35,219 nt of DNA from Bacillota bacterium (GTDB lineage Bacteria; Bacillota; Clostridia; Christensenellales; Aristaeellaceae), in the NCBI GenBank assembly GCA_023415715.1, contig JAEZJP010000209.1, positions 1-35,219 on the forward strand. Direction: 5' to 3'. The position numbers and the translations under genes are program-made. Positions 24,404 through 31,553 of the stretch are shown here, one piece after another. How positions within the stretch are numbered: the stretch's first letter is position 1; each line of letters opens with the position of its first letter. The notes beneath the pieces were generated by a model. That model saw nothing but the letters and a program-made list of their open reading frames with translations, did no database searches and was not told the origin of the DNA.

Positions 24404-24790
24404 ATGGATATCAATGTAATGAAAATCAAGTTTGACAAGGTTGTTCTGGATTGTCTCGATCCTAAGGCGCTGGCAGATTTTTATGTACAGCTGCTTGGCT
24501 GGAAAAAGGGATATGTTACAGACGACTTTGTGATCATAGGATCTGAAGCCAGCAATGTGGATATCGGCTTTCAAAAAAACCCTGATTACGTCCAGCCCAC
24601 ATGGCCTGAGGAGAATGGAAGGCAGCAGCAAATGCTGCATCTGGATTTTGCCGTAGACCATGCGGAACTCAAAGACTGGATGCAGCAAGCCGTTTCCTTC
24701 GGTGCTAAAGTTGCGCAGACCCAGTATTCGGATCATTGGACGGTCATGCTTGACCCGGAAGGGCACCCGTTCTGCTTTGATGCAACGTAA
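24404..24790 (+). CDS. VOC superfamily (glyoxalase-like) protein
   Basis: 128 residues from the ATG preceded by GAAGGAG. The two beta-alpha-beta-beta-beta modules are visible: KFDKVVLDCLDPKALADFY opens the first, with GWKKG and DFVII strands, and MLHLDFAVDHAELKDWM opens the second. The ending LDPEGHPFCFDAT is typical. The group includes glyoxalases, bleomycin-resistance-like binders and dioxygenases. One metal ligand (HLDF) is clear, others are not, so enzyme activity is uncertain. A strong terminator follows. Confidence 0.85.
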   Translation: MDINVMKIKFDKVVLDCLDPKALADFYVQLLGWKKGYVTDDFVIIGSEASNVDIGFQKNPDYVQPTWPEENGRQQQMLHLDFAVDHAELKDWMQQAVSFGAKVAQTQYSDHWTVMLDPEGHPFCFDAT

Positions 24791-24828
24791 GCATAAGCCT
24801 AAAGACACCATGAAGCTGCGATAATGCC

Positions 24829-24859
24829 GGGGCCACCTTGCGGTGGCCCCTTTCTTTTT
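24829..24859 (+). terminator. Terminator of the VOC gene
   Basis: GGGGCCACC / GGTGGCCCC, perfect 9-bp stem with TTGC loop, then TTTCTTTTT. Confidence 0.95.
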
Positions 24860-24997
24860 CCCATAGAGAACCTGATTAGCCCCCGGTTTTTATATCGGCA
24901 GATCAGCTAGAATTTTTGAGACGTAATGAATCGGAATACAGTGATCGAGTATGGGGGAAACACATAGGAAAAATCAGCATATTAAGGCATTGCATTC

Positions 24998-25348
24998 TTA
25001 CTTTCTCAATATCTTCTCCATCGCTTTTCCCTTTGCCAACTCATCGATCAGCTTATCCAGGTAGCGGACCTCCCGCATGAGGGGATCTTCGATGTTTTCC
25101 ACCCGGACACCGCATACCACACCTTTGATGAGGGCCCGGGAAGGGTTTGGCTGGGGCGCTTTTGTAAAGAAGGTCTCAAGATCCGTCTGCTTTTCCAGCT
25201 GCGCTTCCAACTCTTCCTGGCTATATCCTGTCAGCCAACGGATGATTTCATCTACTTCCGCCTTCGTACGCCCCTTTCTCATTGCTTTTGCTACCAAAAG
25301 GGGGTAGACGGTTGTAATGCTCATGGTATATACCCGATGCTTCTGCAT
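24998..25348 (-). CDS. DUF2200 family protein
   Basis: 116 residues from the ATG behind AGGGAGG. The family sequence is easily recognised: YTMSITTVYPLLVAKAMRKG, RTKAEVDEIIRWLTGYSQ, FFTKAPQPNPSRALIKGVVC and DPLMREVRYLDKLIDELAKG. The protein is small, soluble and widely distributed; its function is not known to me. It is the last of three short minus-strand genes starting at 26042. Confidence 0.92.
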   Translation of the reverse strand: MQKHRVYTMSITTVYPLLVAKAMRKGRTKAEVDEIIRWLTGYSQEELEAQLEKQTDLETFFTKAPQPNPSRALIKGVVCGVRVENIEDPLMREVRYLDKLIDELAKGKAMEKILRK

Positions 25349-25400
25349 GATACATCCTCCCTTATGCATTTTCTGTATTATTGGACGAAAAACAGCCGTT

Positions 25401-25751
25401 TCAAACAATGGAACCTATCCATTCCGACGCTATACGCAATGCCTTGATTCTGTTTCGCTGCAGCGTGTGCTGGGAGGTTCCGGGCGAAAACTTCTCTTGG
25501 GCTTTTTCGCTTTTGCTTATCATTGAATCCAGTGCCCGGAGCGCTTCCTGCAAATCTTCCCGCGTAAAAATTTCCGTATCGTTCTTATTCATCAGCGCGG
25601 AGGCAATATGGAGCGCTTTTATGTTGCCTTGCAGCATTTTGTGCTGCCACGATCCCTGCGCCAGTTTCTGCTGCGCTTTTTCAGACTTGCTGATGAGGGA
25701 AGCTATCGGGCGAAGGGCTTCTTCTATTTCCTCTTTTGTGAAATTTTCCAT
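25401..25751 (-). CDS. Small helical protein with an internal tandem duplication
   Basis: 116 residues from ATG 25751 (AAGGA seven bases upstream). The protein is two copies of a unit of about 50 residues. The first is FTKEEIEEALRPIASLISKS then EKAQQKLAQGSWQHKM; the second is FTREDLQEALRALDSMISKS then EKAQEKFSPGTSQHTL. Each ends with an IKAL-IAS helix. Charge and periodicity suggest a helical bundle. I do not know the family. It lies 52 bp upstream of the DUF2200 gene and is probably co-transcribed. Confidence 0.8.
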   Translation of the reverse strand: MENFTKEEIEEALRPIASLISKSEKAQQKLAQGSWQHKMLQGNIKALHIASALMNKNDTEIFTREDLQEALRALDSMISKSEKAQEKFSPGTSQHTLQRNRIKALRIASEWIGSIV

Positions 25752-25805
25752 ATTCCTATCCTTCTCCTTCTCACCGCAAATCAGGAAATACTCTGCCACG
25801 CGAGT

Positions 25806-25823
25806 TTCCCTGAATCCAGGGAA
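25806..25823. promoter_or_regulatory. Hairpin between small minus-strand genes
   Basis: TTCCCTG, AATC, CAGGGAA: a perfect 7-bp stem without a T run. Likely an mRNA end or processing structure between the Cys-rich gene and the duplicated-unit gene. Confidence 0.5.
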
Positions 25824-25829
25824 TCAGGA

Positions 25830-26042
25830 TCAGCCCTTGGTATATCTCGCCATGTATTCCGCGTTGATTTCCGCGATTTCTTTTTCACCGTCGATGTAGG
25901 GCTGGTACATGGTATATGGGTCGCCGCCCCCCAGAGCGCAGGATGAGCAGTTTTCACATCCGCCGCCGCCGCAGTCCAGCGCTTTTTTGATGATCTCCTC
26001 CCGCTCTTCCCTTGTGGTGTCCTTGATCAGTATGCCGCTCAT
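25830..26042 (-). CDS. Short Cys-rich conserved protein
   Basis: 70 residues from the ATG at 26042, which follows AAAGGGGG. The N-terminus MSGILIKDTTREEREEIIKK is helical. The middle CGGGGCENCSSC has four Cys suited to a metal or Fe-S site. The C-terminus (YQPYIDGEKEIAEINAEYMA) is the most characteristic part. I recall similar short proteins in many gut Clostridia, without an assigned function. An extended -10 promoter (TGGTATAAT, minus strand, 26146-26138) lies about 100 bp upstream. Confidence 0.8.
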   Translation of the reverse strand: MSGILIKDTTREEREEIIKKALDCGGGGCENCSSCALGGGDPYTMYQPYIDGEKEIAEINAEYMARYTKG

Positions 26043-26277
26043 AAGGCACGCCCCCTTTCCTATGATTCCTTGCCTGCCGATGCACGGATGATATTCCGCC
26101 ACCTGATGAGACGGAACCATTTTGTAAGTTTCACTTTATTATACCATACTGTAAGCTGGAACATTGACGTCTCTGCTCAGCAGGCGCCATGCCTTTCGTC
26201 TTTGCTATAGCACATAGAATAGGCACCGGTGTTTTTCCATATCAAAGGCTGCTGCAGGGAGCCCTATTTTTTGTTTG

Positions 26278-27153
26278 CTAATACGCCAGCACTTCGCATC
26301 CCATGTTCGTTACAAGAACCGTCTTTTCCCATTGCGCGGACGGCTTTCCGTCGGCTGTGTAAACTGTCCAGCCGTCGTCTTCGCCGGTGAATATGTCCGC
26401 CTTGCCCATATTGACCATAGGCTCTACGGTGAAAACCAGCCCCGGCACAAGCAGCATCCCCGTGCCCCGTTTTGACACATAACCGACCCAGGGATCTTCA
26501 TGGAAGTTTAGGCCGATTCCGTGGCCCCCAATTTCCCTTACAACGGTATAGCCGTTCTTTTTTGCGTGATCGTTTACCGCCTGGCCCACATCGCCAAGAA
26601 ATCCCCATGGCCGAACCTCTGCAATTCCCATTTTCATGCATTCCTTTGCCACCGTTACGAGCCGTCTTTTTTCTTCGCTGACTTCGCCCATCAAAAACAT
26701 GCGCGAAGAGTCGGAATAAAAACCTTCGTATATGGTGGAAACATCAATGTTCACAATATCGCCGCCGCGCAGATGCGTTTGTTTGGACGGGATGCCGTGG
26801 CATACCACGTTGTTTATGGAGATGCATACGCTTTTTTGAAAACCGTTGTAGTTCAGCGGGGCAGGTATACCGCCCAGTTCTATTGTTTTTGCGTGTAATA
26901 TTTGATCCAGTTCCCCGGTGGTTATGCCCTCCCTGGCAAAGCCCTCTATATAATCCAGCAGGGCGGTATTGATTCTGCCGCTCCTTCGGATACCCTCAAT
27001 TTGCGCCGGGGTTTTTAAAAGGCCTCGCCCCGGCGTTTCATAGCCCTTGTATGCATAGGCCTCCATTTTATCATCTGCGGATGCGTGGCACTTTTTGTAT
27101 TTTATCATGCTGCCGCACCAGCAAAGATCATTCCTGCCCGGTTTGCTTGTCAT
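26278..27153 (-). CDS. map: Methionine aminopeptidase type I with SEC-C zinc motif
   Basis: 291 residues; ribosome site GAGGTG. It removes the initiator Met from nascent proteins in the cytoplasm. The N-terminal extension carries a SEC-C motif (GRNDLCWCGSMIKYKKCH), a zinc finger that probably docks to the ribosome. The pita-bread fold supplies the metal ligands in NIDVS, YSDSSR, GGHGIG, TVEPM and QWEKTVL. This is the additional SEC-C type rather than the short form usually found next to secY. It follows the AraC-type gene by 52 bp on the same strand. Confidence 0.95.
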   Translation of the reverse strand: MTSKPGRNDLCWCGSMIKYKKCHASADDKMEAYAYKGYETPGRGLLKTPAQIEGIRRSGRINTALLDYIEGFAREGITTGELDQILHAKTIELGGIPAPLNYNGFQKSVCISINNVVCHGIPSKQTHLRGGDIVNIDVSTIYEGFYSDSSRMFLMGEVSEEKRRLVTVAKECMKMGIAEVRPWGFLGDVGQAVNDHAKKNGYTVVREIGGHGIGLNFHEDPWVGYVSKRGTGMLLVPGLVFTVEPMVNMGKADIFTGEDDGWTVYTADGKPSAQWEKTVLVTNMGCEVLAY

Positions 27154-27205
27154 GACGGCACCTCACGTTTATGCTCAAGATGATGTGGATGGTCATTTGG
27201 GCCGT

Positions 27206-27532
27206 TCATCCCGGCGATGATCTTCTGAATTGCCGGGGCGAACAATGAAAGGCGGCGGCAAACGCCCTTGCCAACGATTCCGGGGATGAATAGCCGTACC
27301 GGATGGCGATGTCCGTGATCCTGTCATTGGTATTTGTAAGATCCTGCGCGGCGGCCTTCAGCCTGCACTGCGCAAGAAATTGCTTGTATGTCTTTCCCGT
27401 ATGCTCCCGGAACTTCACGGAGCAGTAATAGGGCGAATAGCCCACATGGGAAGACATATCCAGGAGCGTTGGGTTATTGGCGACATTGTTCTCCACCCAT
27501 TTTGCCATTGTCTCTATTGTTTGAACAGACAT
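27206..27532 (-). CDS. Short AraC-type DNA-binding protein
   Basis: 108 residues that are almost only the two AraC helix-turn-helices: LLDMSSHVGYSPYYCSVKFR, then ITDIAIRYGYSSPESLARAF and CSPRQFRR. MarA/SoxS-type proteins have this layout. Rob-like relatives carry a further GyrI-like ligand domain, so this could also be a truncated form. No strong ribosome site was noted. The gap 27533-27756 holds a GCTTCCG/CGGAAGC hairpin (27639-27662) and no gene. Confidence 0.85.
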   Translation of the reverse strand: MSVQTIETMAKWVENNVANNPTLLDMSSHVGYSPYYCSVKFREHTGKTYKQFLAQCRLKAAAQDLTNTNDRITDIAIRYGYSSPESLARAFAAAFHCSPRQFRRSSPG

Positions 27533-27756
27533 TTTTCAGTCACTCCCTTTCCATTATACCAATACTGCCGGCCAAAAACCTGATATGAGTTGCAAACTTT
27601 ACAATAGCAATGAAAAAACGGCAAAGTGCAAAAATGATGCTTCCGGGCCGCCTTGCGGAAGCTGTATCAGCCAATTATCCGTATTCAATTGTCATTGCTT
27701 TAGGTAAGGTGCCATTCCTCATGCCCGCCATATATAATTCGGGTTTGCACTTATCA

Positions 27757-27785
27757 TTGACAGCGCGTCCCCACATGGGTATACT
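27757..27785 (+). promoter_or_regulatory. Consensus promoter of the aspartyl-tRNA synthetase leader
   Basis: TTGACA, 17-bp spacer, TATACT. The predicted start near 27792 gives a leader of about 300 nt before the synthetase start. Confidence 0.88.
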
Positions 27786-27818
27786 GTAGGAAATTTCCAA
27801 TAAAGCAGGTGCGTTTCT

Positions 27819-27857
27819 ATGCTGTATCCGATTTTTGACCGGGATATGGACCTTTAG
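27819..27857 (+). CDS. 12-residue Asp-rich leader peptide
   Basis: ATG to TAG encoding MLYPIFDRDMDL. Three of the last six residues are Asp (GAC, GAT, GAC). AGGTG lies seven bases upstream. It starts about 27 nt into the predicted transcript, and its stop codon touches the first arm of a hairpin. The combination of Asp codons, early position and a downstream terminator ahead of an aspartyl-tRNA synthetase is the classical attenuator layout, in which shortage of Asp-tRNA stalls the ribosome. Confidence 0.7.
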   Translation: MLYPIFDRDMDL

Positions 27858-27914
27858 CACTTGAGCCGCGGCAATCCGCTGCAGGCGCAAGTGCGAAATG
27901 TGCTGTGTGCCTGC
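27857..27914 (+). promoter_or_regulatory. Mutually exclusive leader hairpins
   Basis: Structure A: GCACTTG (27857-27863) pairs with CAAGTGC (27888-27894), with an inner GCGG-CAAT-CCGC hairpin. Structure B: GCAGGCGCA (27881-27889) pairs with TGTGCCTGC (27906-27914), nine pairs with one G-T. Both use 27888-27889, so they exclude each other. A ribosome paused on the Asp codons would cover the 5' arm of A and favour B. I did not find the pairing that links B to the terminator. Confidence 0.6.
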
Positions 27915-27954
27915 GAGGGGAAACCGCCGTATCTGCTTATGCACATACGTACTA

Positions 27955-27990
27955 CCCACGCCGGCATGATGTACCGGGGTGGGTTTTTTT
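27955..27990 (+). terminator. Intrinsic terminator in the synthetase leader
   Basis: CCCAC-G-CCGG pairs with CCGG-G-GTGGG around a 9-nt loop, followed by seven T. It lies about 100 nt upstream of the synthetase start, and no complete gene precedes it except the leader ORF. It is therefore an attenuator rather than a gene-end terminator. Confidence 0.85.
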
Positions 27991-28088
27991 ATGGAAGGGA
28001 TGTGATACTATGCGGCATATGGATCATGCCGGGTTTGATAGTGCCCCCCGCCTGTATAAAGTACAAAATAATGGGGGAGGCAATGGGT

Positions 28089-29375
28089 ATGGAAAGGACA
28101 TATATCAAGAACCTGCAGGCGGGGCAAGCATGCAGGATACAGGGCTTTGTTGAGAATATCCGCAATACGCGTGCCATGATGTTTCTGGTGATCCGCGACA
28201 CAACCTGCAAGGTGCAGGTCACCATCGAGAAAATGGCGCACCCGGAACTTAAGGAAGTGTTGGAACACCTAACGCTGGAATCCGTCGTTACGGTGGAAGG
28301 CATGGCGCAATTGAACCCGGCTGTAAAATTAGGCGGCATTGAAGTGCTTCCTTCCGGTCTTTGTGTCGAGTCGCTCGCTGCTCCCCTTCCGCTTTTGAAG
28401 GATTCCTCGGTGGATGTGCGCATGGATTACCGCTGGCTTTCATTGCGCGGCGAGCGCGAGCAGCTTCTGTTTCGCGTGCAGACGCTATTGTTAGAATCCA
28501 TGCGGCAATTTCTTTTGAAGCAGGACTTTATGGAGATTCACACGCCCAAGCTGATCGCCATGGCCAGCGAAAGCGGCTCGGAAGTATTTGAGGTAAAGTA
28601 TTTTGACGGCAAGGCATACCTTGCGCAGAGCCCGCAGTTCTACAAGCAGATGGCCATGGCCGCCGGCTTCGAGCGGGTCTTTGAGGTTGGCCCGGTATTC
28701 CGCGCCGAAAAATCCTTTACGAACCGGCATGCCACCGAGTTCACCGGCTTTGACCTGGAGTTCTCCTATATCACTTCCTTTACGGATGTCATGCGCCTGG
28801 AGGAAGCGCTGCTTAGGGACGCGCTTAGAAACGTAAAGGAGGCTTACGGAAAGGATATTGAGCGTCTGTACGGCATAGAGGTAACCGTGCCAAGCCTCCC
28901 TTTCCCGGTCATTGCCCTTCACGACCTTTACGATGAGCTGGAAAGGCGTTATGGCTATGCTGTGCCGGAAACGGAAAAGGGGGATACCACCACCGAGGCC
29001 GAACAACTGGCTTACCGCTATGTCAAGGAAGTGTACGGCCATGAATTTTTGTTCGTAACGGATTTCTCTTCTGAAAAGCGTGCCTTCTACCACATGCGCA
29101 AAAATGGCGTGCCGCAGGGCTATGACCTTAACTGGTGCGGTGTGGAGATCACCACCGGCGCGCAGCGCGAACACCGCTACAAACTTCTTCTTGAGCAGGC
29201 GGAGGAAAAGGGGCTAAGCGAGGATGTGAAGTTTTACACAGAGTTTTTCCGTTACGGCTGCCCGCCCCACGGCGGCTTCGGGCTGGGACTGGACCGGCTG
29301 ACCATGCTGCTGCTGAATACCACCATCAAGGAAGCGATGTTCCTGTTCCGCGGACCGAACCGCATCACGCCGTAA
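28089..29375 (+). CDS. aspS: Aspartyl-tRNA synthetase, archaeal/short type (possibly non-discriminating)
   Basis: 428 residues; the ATG at 28089 has GGGGGAGG eight bases upstream, whereas the long upstream frame runs through the leader terminator. The N-terminal OB-fold binds the anticodon (ACRIQGFVENIRNTRAMMFL). The class II core shows AQSPQFYKQM, motif 2 (FRAEKSFTNRHATEFTGFD) and motif 3 (GFGLGLDRLTMLLL). The bacterial GAD insertion is absent, which marks the archaeal-type enzyme. Such enzymes may also charge tRNA-Asn with Asp for later amidation by GatCAB; that property cannot be read safely here. Confidence 0.93.
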   Translation: MERTYIKNLQAGQACRIQGFVENIRNTRAMMFLVIRDTTCKVQVTIEKMAHPELKEVLEHLTLESVVTVEGMAQLNPAVKLGGIEVLPSGLCVESLAAPLPLLKDSSVDVRMDYRWLSLRGEREQLLFRVQTLLLESMRQFLLKQDFMEIHTPKLIAMASESGSEVFEVKYFDGKAYLAQSPQFYKQMAMAAGFERVFEVGPVFRAEKSFTNRHATEFTGFDLEFSYITSFTDVMRLEEALLRDALRNVKEAYGKDIERLYGIEVTVPSLPFPVIALHDLYDELERRYGYAVPETEKGDTTTEAEQLAYRYVKEVYGHEFLFVTDFSSEKRAFYHMRKNGVPQGYDLNWCGVEITTGAQREHRYKLLLEQAEEKGLSEDVKFYTEFFRYGCPPHGGFGLGLDRLTMLLLNTTIKEAMFLFRGPNRITP

Positions 29376-29393
29376 AGCTTGTACCTAAGACCT

Positions 29394-29430
29394 CGCCGCA
29401 GGCCTATGATGAGCCCGCGGCGTTCTTTCT
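29394..29430 (+). terminator. Terminator of aspartyl-tRNA synthetase
   Basis: CGCCGC-GGC pairs with GCC-GCGGCG, followed by a T-rich tail (TTCTTTCT). Confidence 0.75.
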
Positions 29431-29540
29431 CCGTTTCTTTTTAGTTTTTGGTACCGGGAACAAATTCTGACGAACTGGGTGTAATCTGCGGTTGAACGTT
29501 ATTTAATGCTGCGCTGGAAATAGAGAGTGAGGCAAGTATG

Positions 29541-29671
29541 CAAAGGCTTCCCCTTGAGGGGAAGCTGGCGACGAAGTCGACTGATGAGGTGTTGGTGGAT
29601 AAGCAAACTTTCGCCGCTAAACACCTCATTCGGCGCTACGCGCCACCTTCCCCTTAAGGGGAAGGCTTTGG
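29541..29671. repeat. MITE-like long hairpin element
   Basis: About 131 bp with imperfect 30-bp terminal inverted repeats. The left end is CAAAGGCTTCCCCTTGAGGG and the right end is the complement of AAAGCCTTCCCCTTAAGG. Each end is itself a hairpin (CTTCCCC / GGGGAAG). Inside, ATGAGGTGTT pairs with AACACCTCAT. The same kind of element is common between genes in gut Clostridia, to my recollection. It carries no protein gene and could only move in trans. Confidence 0.8.
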
Positions 29672-29714
29672 GAGAGGCTCCCTCTTGGAGGCTCCGTAGC
29701 CGAAGCGCCGCCAG

Positions 29715-29766
29715 TGGCTCCGTAACCCCGACCCCGCCTGTGGCTCCGTAACCCCGACCCCGCCTG
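29715..29766. repeat. 26-bp tandem repeat, two copies
   Basis: A unit beginning TGGCTCCGTAACCCC and ending CCCGCCTG occurs twice without spacer (29715-29740 and 29741-29766), identical by eye. Confidence 0.85.
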
Positions 29767-29770
29767 TGGC

Positions 29771-30140
29771 GGATGAGGGAGGGGTGAAGGAGGCTGGCGA
29801 AACGGGTTCCGAAGCTGAGCGCCGCCGGTGGCGGATAAAGCGAAGCGGAGGAAGCGAGCGAAACGAGCAGCGCGAGCGGTAGCGAAGCGATGCGACGATT
29901 GAGCCGCCGGGGTTGCAAGCGGAACGCAGCACCGCGACGATTGAGCCAGATGGAGGGATGAGGGAGGGGTGAAGGAGGCTGGCGAAACGGGTTCCGAAGC
30001 TGAGCGCCGCCGGTGGCGGATAAAGCGAAGAGGAGGAAGCGAGCGAAACGAGCAGCGCGAGCGGCAGCGAAGCGATGCGACGATTGAGCCGCCGGGGTTG
30101 CAAGCGGAACGCAGCACCGCGACGATTGAGCCAGATGGAG
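29771..30140. repeat. 185-bp tandem duplication, non-coding
   Basis: 29771-29955 is repeated immediately as 29956-30140, with two differences seen (GAAGCGG versus GAAGAGG; GCGGTAGCG versus GCGGCAGCG). The unit is purine-biased and full of short GCGAGCGA-like and GAGGAAGC-like repetitions. Long minus-strand frames across it are open in several phases and low in complexity, so I do not call them genes. From 30141 to 30471 there is only a GGCTG hairpin near 30230 and a 35-codon frame at 30269-30376 without a ribosome site. Confidence 0.9.
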
Positions 30141-30471
30141 GCTGCCGACGAAGGAGGCTGGGGGAGGTCTACCACATCAGTAGCAAAATGCAATTTTCGA
30201 GGCAATATAACGTCCGGCATCAGCCATTTCGGCTGGTGATTTTCCATGATCCTGGATGTTGACATGGAATGCTGCACCATGATAAGCTGGGCATATATGG
30301 AAGGCGGCTAGTACAAATGCACCGCTGCCTCAGCACGAACAAAGAGAAACTGCGCGATATGCTAAAAAAGGGCTAGAGTTTGTGAAACTTTAGGATTGGA
30401 TCAACCCAAGCCTTATGCAAACGCAAGTACAAATCCACCTTCACCACAGGCAAACGCAAGGAGGATTCCCT

Positions 30472-31401
30472 ATGAAGCGCATCACCTGCTTCCTGCTGTC
30501 CACTCTGCTTTGCGTATGCGCGCCGAACGCCAGCGCTTGCACAAGCTTTGCCGTTTATTCTCCCGCCCCACTCTATGGCATGAATTGGGACTACCCGGAA
30601 ACGGCAGCCTATCTGCGTCTGAATCAGCCGGAGGATTATCACAAGGTATTCAGCTTCGGCTTTGAAACGGAATATGGTATGGCAACCAACGGCTCTATGA
30701 ATGACCAGGGCTTTATCGCCTTCATTCAGGATCAGTATCCCCGTGAGACACCAACCGCGGCCTTGGATGATAAAAGCGTCGAGGACATGCACGACTATGC
30801 CGGCTGGACGCCTTATGTGTATGGCAAGGTTCAGGATATTCGGGATATGCTGGACAGCGGGACGCATGTGGCGTGCAAATACTATACCATGCACGATTTG
30901 TTTGCGGATGTAAGCGGCGACGCCTTTGTGCTGGAGGAGTATGAGGGAGAGAACGTGTTGACCAAAGCCGAAGGCGGCGTGCTGGTCATGACCAACTTCC
31001 CGAACCACTTTGTAGGGCAAGTCGATTTGGAGAAAAGCGAATACGAGCTCCGGTCTTCTTACGGTTTTGACGGTGTTGACCGGTACAAGACAGTTCACGA
31101 AATCATTGCCGCGCACCGGGATGATTTTAACGTGACGCTCGCCTTTGAGGCGCTGAAGGAAGCGGCGCAATATGGCTATTACAGAACACGCTTCTCAGGC
31201 GTTTATGACCCAAACGAAAAAGTTGTTTATGTGGCTCTGGAACGCGATTATGACCACATATGGAAAATCTCCCTCACAGAGGGAACGGTGGAAACCTATC
31301 TTGGTTTTGGGGAGGATAAGCTGATCTTTTCGTTTGCGGAACTGTGTGAAGGGGATTTTGGTATTCCTTTTGAAAAGCTAATGGCGTACGTGAAGGACTG
31401 A
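30472..31401 (+). CDS. Exported Ntn-hydrolase of the choloylglycine hydrolase/linear amidase group
   Basis: 309 residues from the ATG behind AAGGAGG. A signal peptide (MKRITCFLLSTLLCVCAPNA) ends SA-CTSFAV, so signal peptidase cleavage would expose Cys23 as the N-terminal nucleophile. NWDYP and MATNGSMNDQGF match the substrate-pocket Asp and oxyanion Asn regions of bile-salt-hydrolase relatives. The rest (GVLVMTNFPNH, RTRFSGVYDPNEKVVYVA) fits the Ntn fold. The substrate is a linear amide, perhaps a conjugated bile acid, acyl-homoserine lactone or peptide; choice among these is not possible. A lipoprotein reading of the Cys is less likely because the lipobox is poor. Confidence 0.85.
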   Translation: MKRITCFLLSTLLCVCAPNASACTSFAVYSPAPLYGMNWDYPETAAYLRLNQPEDYHKVFSFGFETEYGMATNGSMNDQGFIAFIQDQYPRETPTAALDDKSVEDMHDYAGWTPYVYGKVQDIRDMLDSGTHVACKYYTMHDLFADVSGDAFVLEEYEGENVLTKAEGGVLVMTNFPNHFVGQVDLEKSEYELRSSYGFDGVDRYKTVHEIIAAHRDDFNVTLAFEALKEAAQYGYYRTRFSGVYDPNEKVVYVALERDYDHIWKISLTEGTVETYLGFGEDKLIFSFAELCEGDFGIPFEKLMAYVKD

Positions 31402-31489
31402 AGCATAGTTTGGAACATGGAGAACTTTCCACTGTGTTCGGAAAACACCGAAAGAGATGATCTGTTTTTAGTATTGCGATATAAACTAG

Positions 31490-31518
31490 TTGTAAAAAAT
31501 AATTTTTTATGTTAATAT
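31490..31518 (+). promoter_or_regulatory. Candidate promoter of the AAA+ cassette
   Basis: TTGTAA, 17-bp spacer, TAATAT in a sharply AT-rich stretch beginning about 31460. The gap 31402-31553 has no gene. Confidence 0.5.
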
Positions 31519-31553
31519 ATCAATAATTACCAGTAATGTTATGAGGTGGATAT

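Noticed and set aside
27861..28088. Long N-terminal extension of aspartyl-tRNA synthetase in the same open frame
   Set aside because: The frame crosses a strong terminator, has no ribosome site, and family proteins begin near the ATG at 28089, which has one.
27757..28088. T-box riboswitch upstream of the synthetase
   Set aside because: No T-box motif (the GGTGGNACCGCG type) and no specifier-like stem were found; the Asp-rich leader ORF explains the layout better.
29499..30280. Several long minus-strand frames (139-208 codons) across the repeat cluster
   Set aside because: They are low-complexity Ser/Leu/Arg/Pro strings, open in more than one phase, and repeat with the 185-bp DNA unit.
30269..30376. 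35-codon frame ending LRDMLKKG
   Set aside because: Looks protein-like, but a stop lies just upstream and no ribosome site is present; at most a gene remnant.
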